Part shown: in pieces, positions 5,578 through 5,772 of the stretch
How positions within the stretch are numbered: the stretch's first letter is position 1
Layout: every line of letters starts with the position of its first letter
Made by a program: the position numbers and the translations under genes
Notes under the pieces: generated by a model
What the model was told of the DNA's origin: nothing
Databases searched by the model: none
What the model saw: only the letters and a program-made list of their open reading frames with translations
Source of the DNA: an uncultured Clostridia bacterium
Lineage (GTDB): Bacteria; Bacillota; Clostridia; Oscillospirales; Ruminococcaceae
NCBI GenBank assembly: GCA_947632425.1
Contig: CANRPG010000131.1
Location: forward strand, 1 to 5,772
Direction: 5' to 3'
DNA: 5,772 nucleotides

Positions 5578-5661
5578 CAAGAATTACGGTTTTGTTTTCT
5601 GAAAGGCTTCAGACTTTCAGAAAGCAAAATTGCCGACCCATTGTCGGCAAAGTAATTCTTG
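5578..5661. repeat. Predicted three-way-junction structure
   Basis: The outer 10-bp stem CAAGAATTAC (5578-5587) / GTAATTCTTG (5652-5661) encloses two hairpins. One is a 16-bp stem 5590-5605 / 5614-5629 with one G-T wobble. The other is an 8-bp stem TTGCCGAC / GTCGGCAA at 5630-5637 / 5643-5650. It occupies the place held by the simple GAAGAAGCCTC hairpin in the other copies, just before the CACTT module. Confidence 0.65.
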
Positions 5662-5704
5662 TGCACTTTGCAGACTGCTTTAGCAGTCTGCAAATGTGTG
5701 GTGA
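5662..5704 (+). repeat. CACTT...GTGTGGTGA hairpin module, copy 3, fused to tRNA-Glu end
   Basis: CACTT (5664-5668) plus TGCAGACTGC (5669-5678) pair with GCAGTCTGCA (5683-5692), AA, a bulged T5695 and GTG (5696-5698); the loop is TTTA. The stem ends at 5698, exactly one base before the complement of the tRNA-Glu CCA (5699-5701). The family's conserved TGGTGA is therefore here part of the tRNA gene. Confidence 0.75.
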
Positions 5705-5772
5705 CCCCAGCGGGAATTGAACCCACGATTACGCCGTGAAAGGGCGTCGTCTTAACCTCTTGACCATGGGGC
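5699..5772 (-). tRNA. tRNA-Glu (anticodon TTC), first base cut by window
   Basis: Glutamate tRNA decoding GAA/GAG, read from the right edge inward. On the minus strand the anticodon stem ACGCC/GGCGT (5747-5743 with 5735-5731) closes the loop CTTTCAC, with TTC at 5740-5738. The T arm is GTGGG-TTCAATT-CCCGC. The 3' acceptor strand TGGGGTC, discriminator A and an encoded CCA end at 5699. The 5' acceptor reads GCCCCA at the window edge, so a single leading G is missing. Sequence and arm lengths fit Firmicutes tRNA-Glu. Confidence 0.96.

Larger units (their letters stand above)
5180..5698. other. Gene-free array of hairpin and heptad repeats before tRNA-Glu
   Basis: About 520 bp with no coding sequence. 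It is built from: a truncated CACTT-module right arm (5215-5234), heptads, a terminator hairpin (5244-5277), A/T-rich imperfect hairpins (TTCAGAAA/TTTCTGAA from 5303, GCATCA/TGATGC at 5353-5370), a GAAGAAGCCTC hairpin (5417-5441), a full CACTT module (5442-5486), four heptads, a second terminator hairpin (5510-5545), a predicted three-way junction (5578-5661) and a third CACTT module ending at the tRNA-Glu CCA. Confidence 0.8.

Noticed and set aside
1..5772. Integrated genomic island between two tRNA genes
   Set aside because: No integrase, transposase or duplicated tRNA 3' end (att repeat) is visible, so the inward-facing tRNAs alone do not show integration.

Overview
The window reads as a chromosomal segment of a Gram-positive Clostridia-type bacterium, probably from the Oscillospiraceae/Ruminococcaceae or a relative. 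This is inferred from the Firmicutes-style tRNA-Asn and tRNA-Glu with encoded CCA, the strong Shine-Dalgarno sites, a near-consensus sigma-A promoter, a DUF4026/DUF2314-type protein, and intergenic arrays of a TGAATAG heptad with hairpins. No gene names a species.

Layout. A tRNA-Asn(GTT), missing its first four bases, opens the window on the + strand. It is followed by an intergenic block of hairpins and heptad repeats that ends in a strong bidirectional terminator (252-286). A gene-free stretch (287-521) follows. Next comes a minus-strand operon of two four-helix FtsX/MacB-like ABC-transporter permeases, read from 2806 down to 522. Their genes overlap by 4 bp (TTGA), start with GTG and TTG, and have no ATP-binding subunit beside them. 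A divergent intergenic region (2807-3189) holds a clear + strand promoter, preceded by two 17-bp direct repeats spaced exactly 20 bp. That promoter drives a two-gene + strand operon: a DUF4026/DUF2314-like protein (3199-4467) and a small metallo-beta-lactamase-fold hydrolase (4495-5124), closed by a terminator at 5136-5171. The right end is about 520 bp of modular hairpin repeats (5180-5698), which run straight into a minus-strand tRNA-Glu(TTC) lacking only its first base.

The protein genes are ordinary accessory genes of unknown substrate. The more unusual content is the repeat material. A hairpin family with conserved ends (TGCACTT ... AA-GTGTGGTGA) and interchangeable stem sequence occurs three times intact. 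There is also one truncated right arm and one degenerate relative. The copies sit among GAAGAAGCCTC hairpins, CCTTAAC/GTTAAGG hairpins and TGAATAG heptads. Two copies of one unit differ by exactly two heptads and by a matched one-base insertion in both arms of a hairpin. Both tRNAs point inward, and their 3' trailers run through these modules before the first U-rich terminator.
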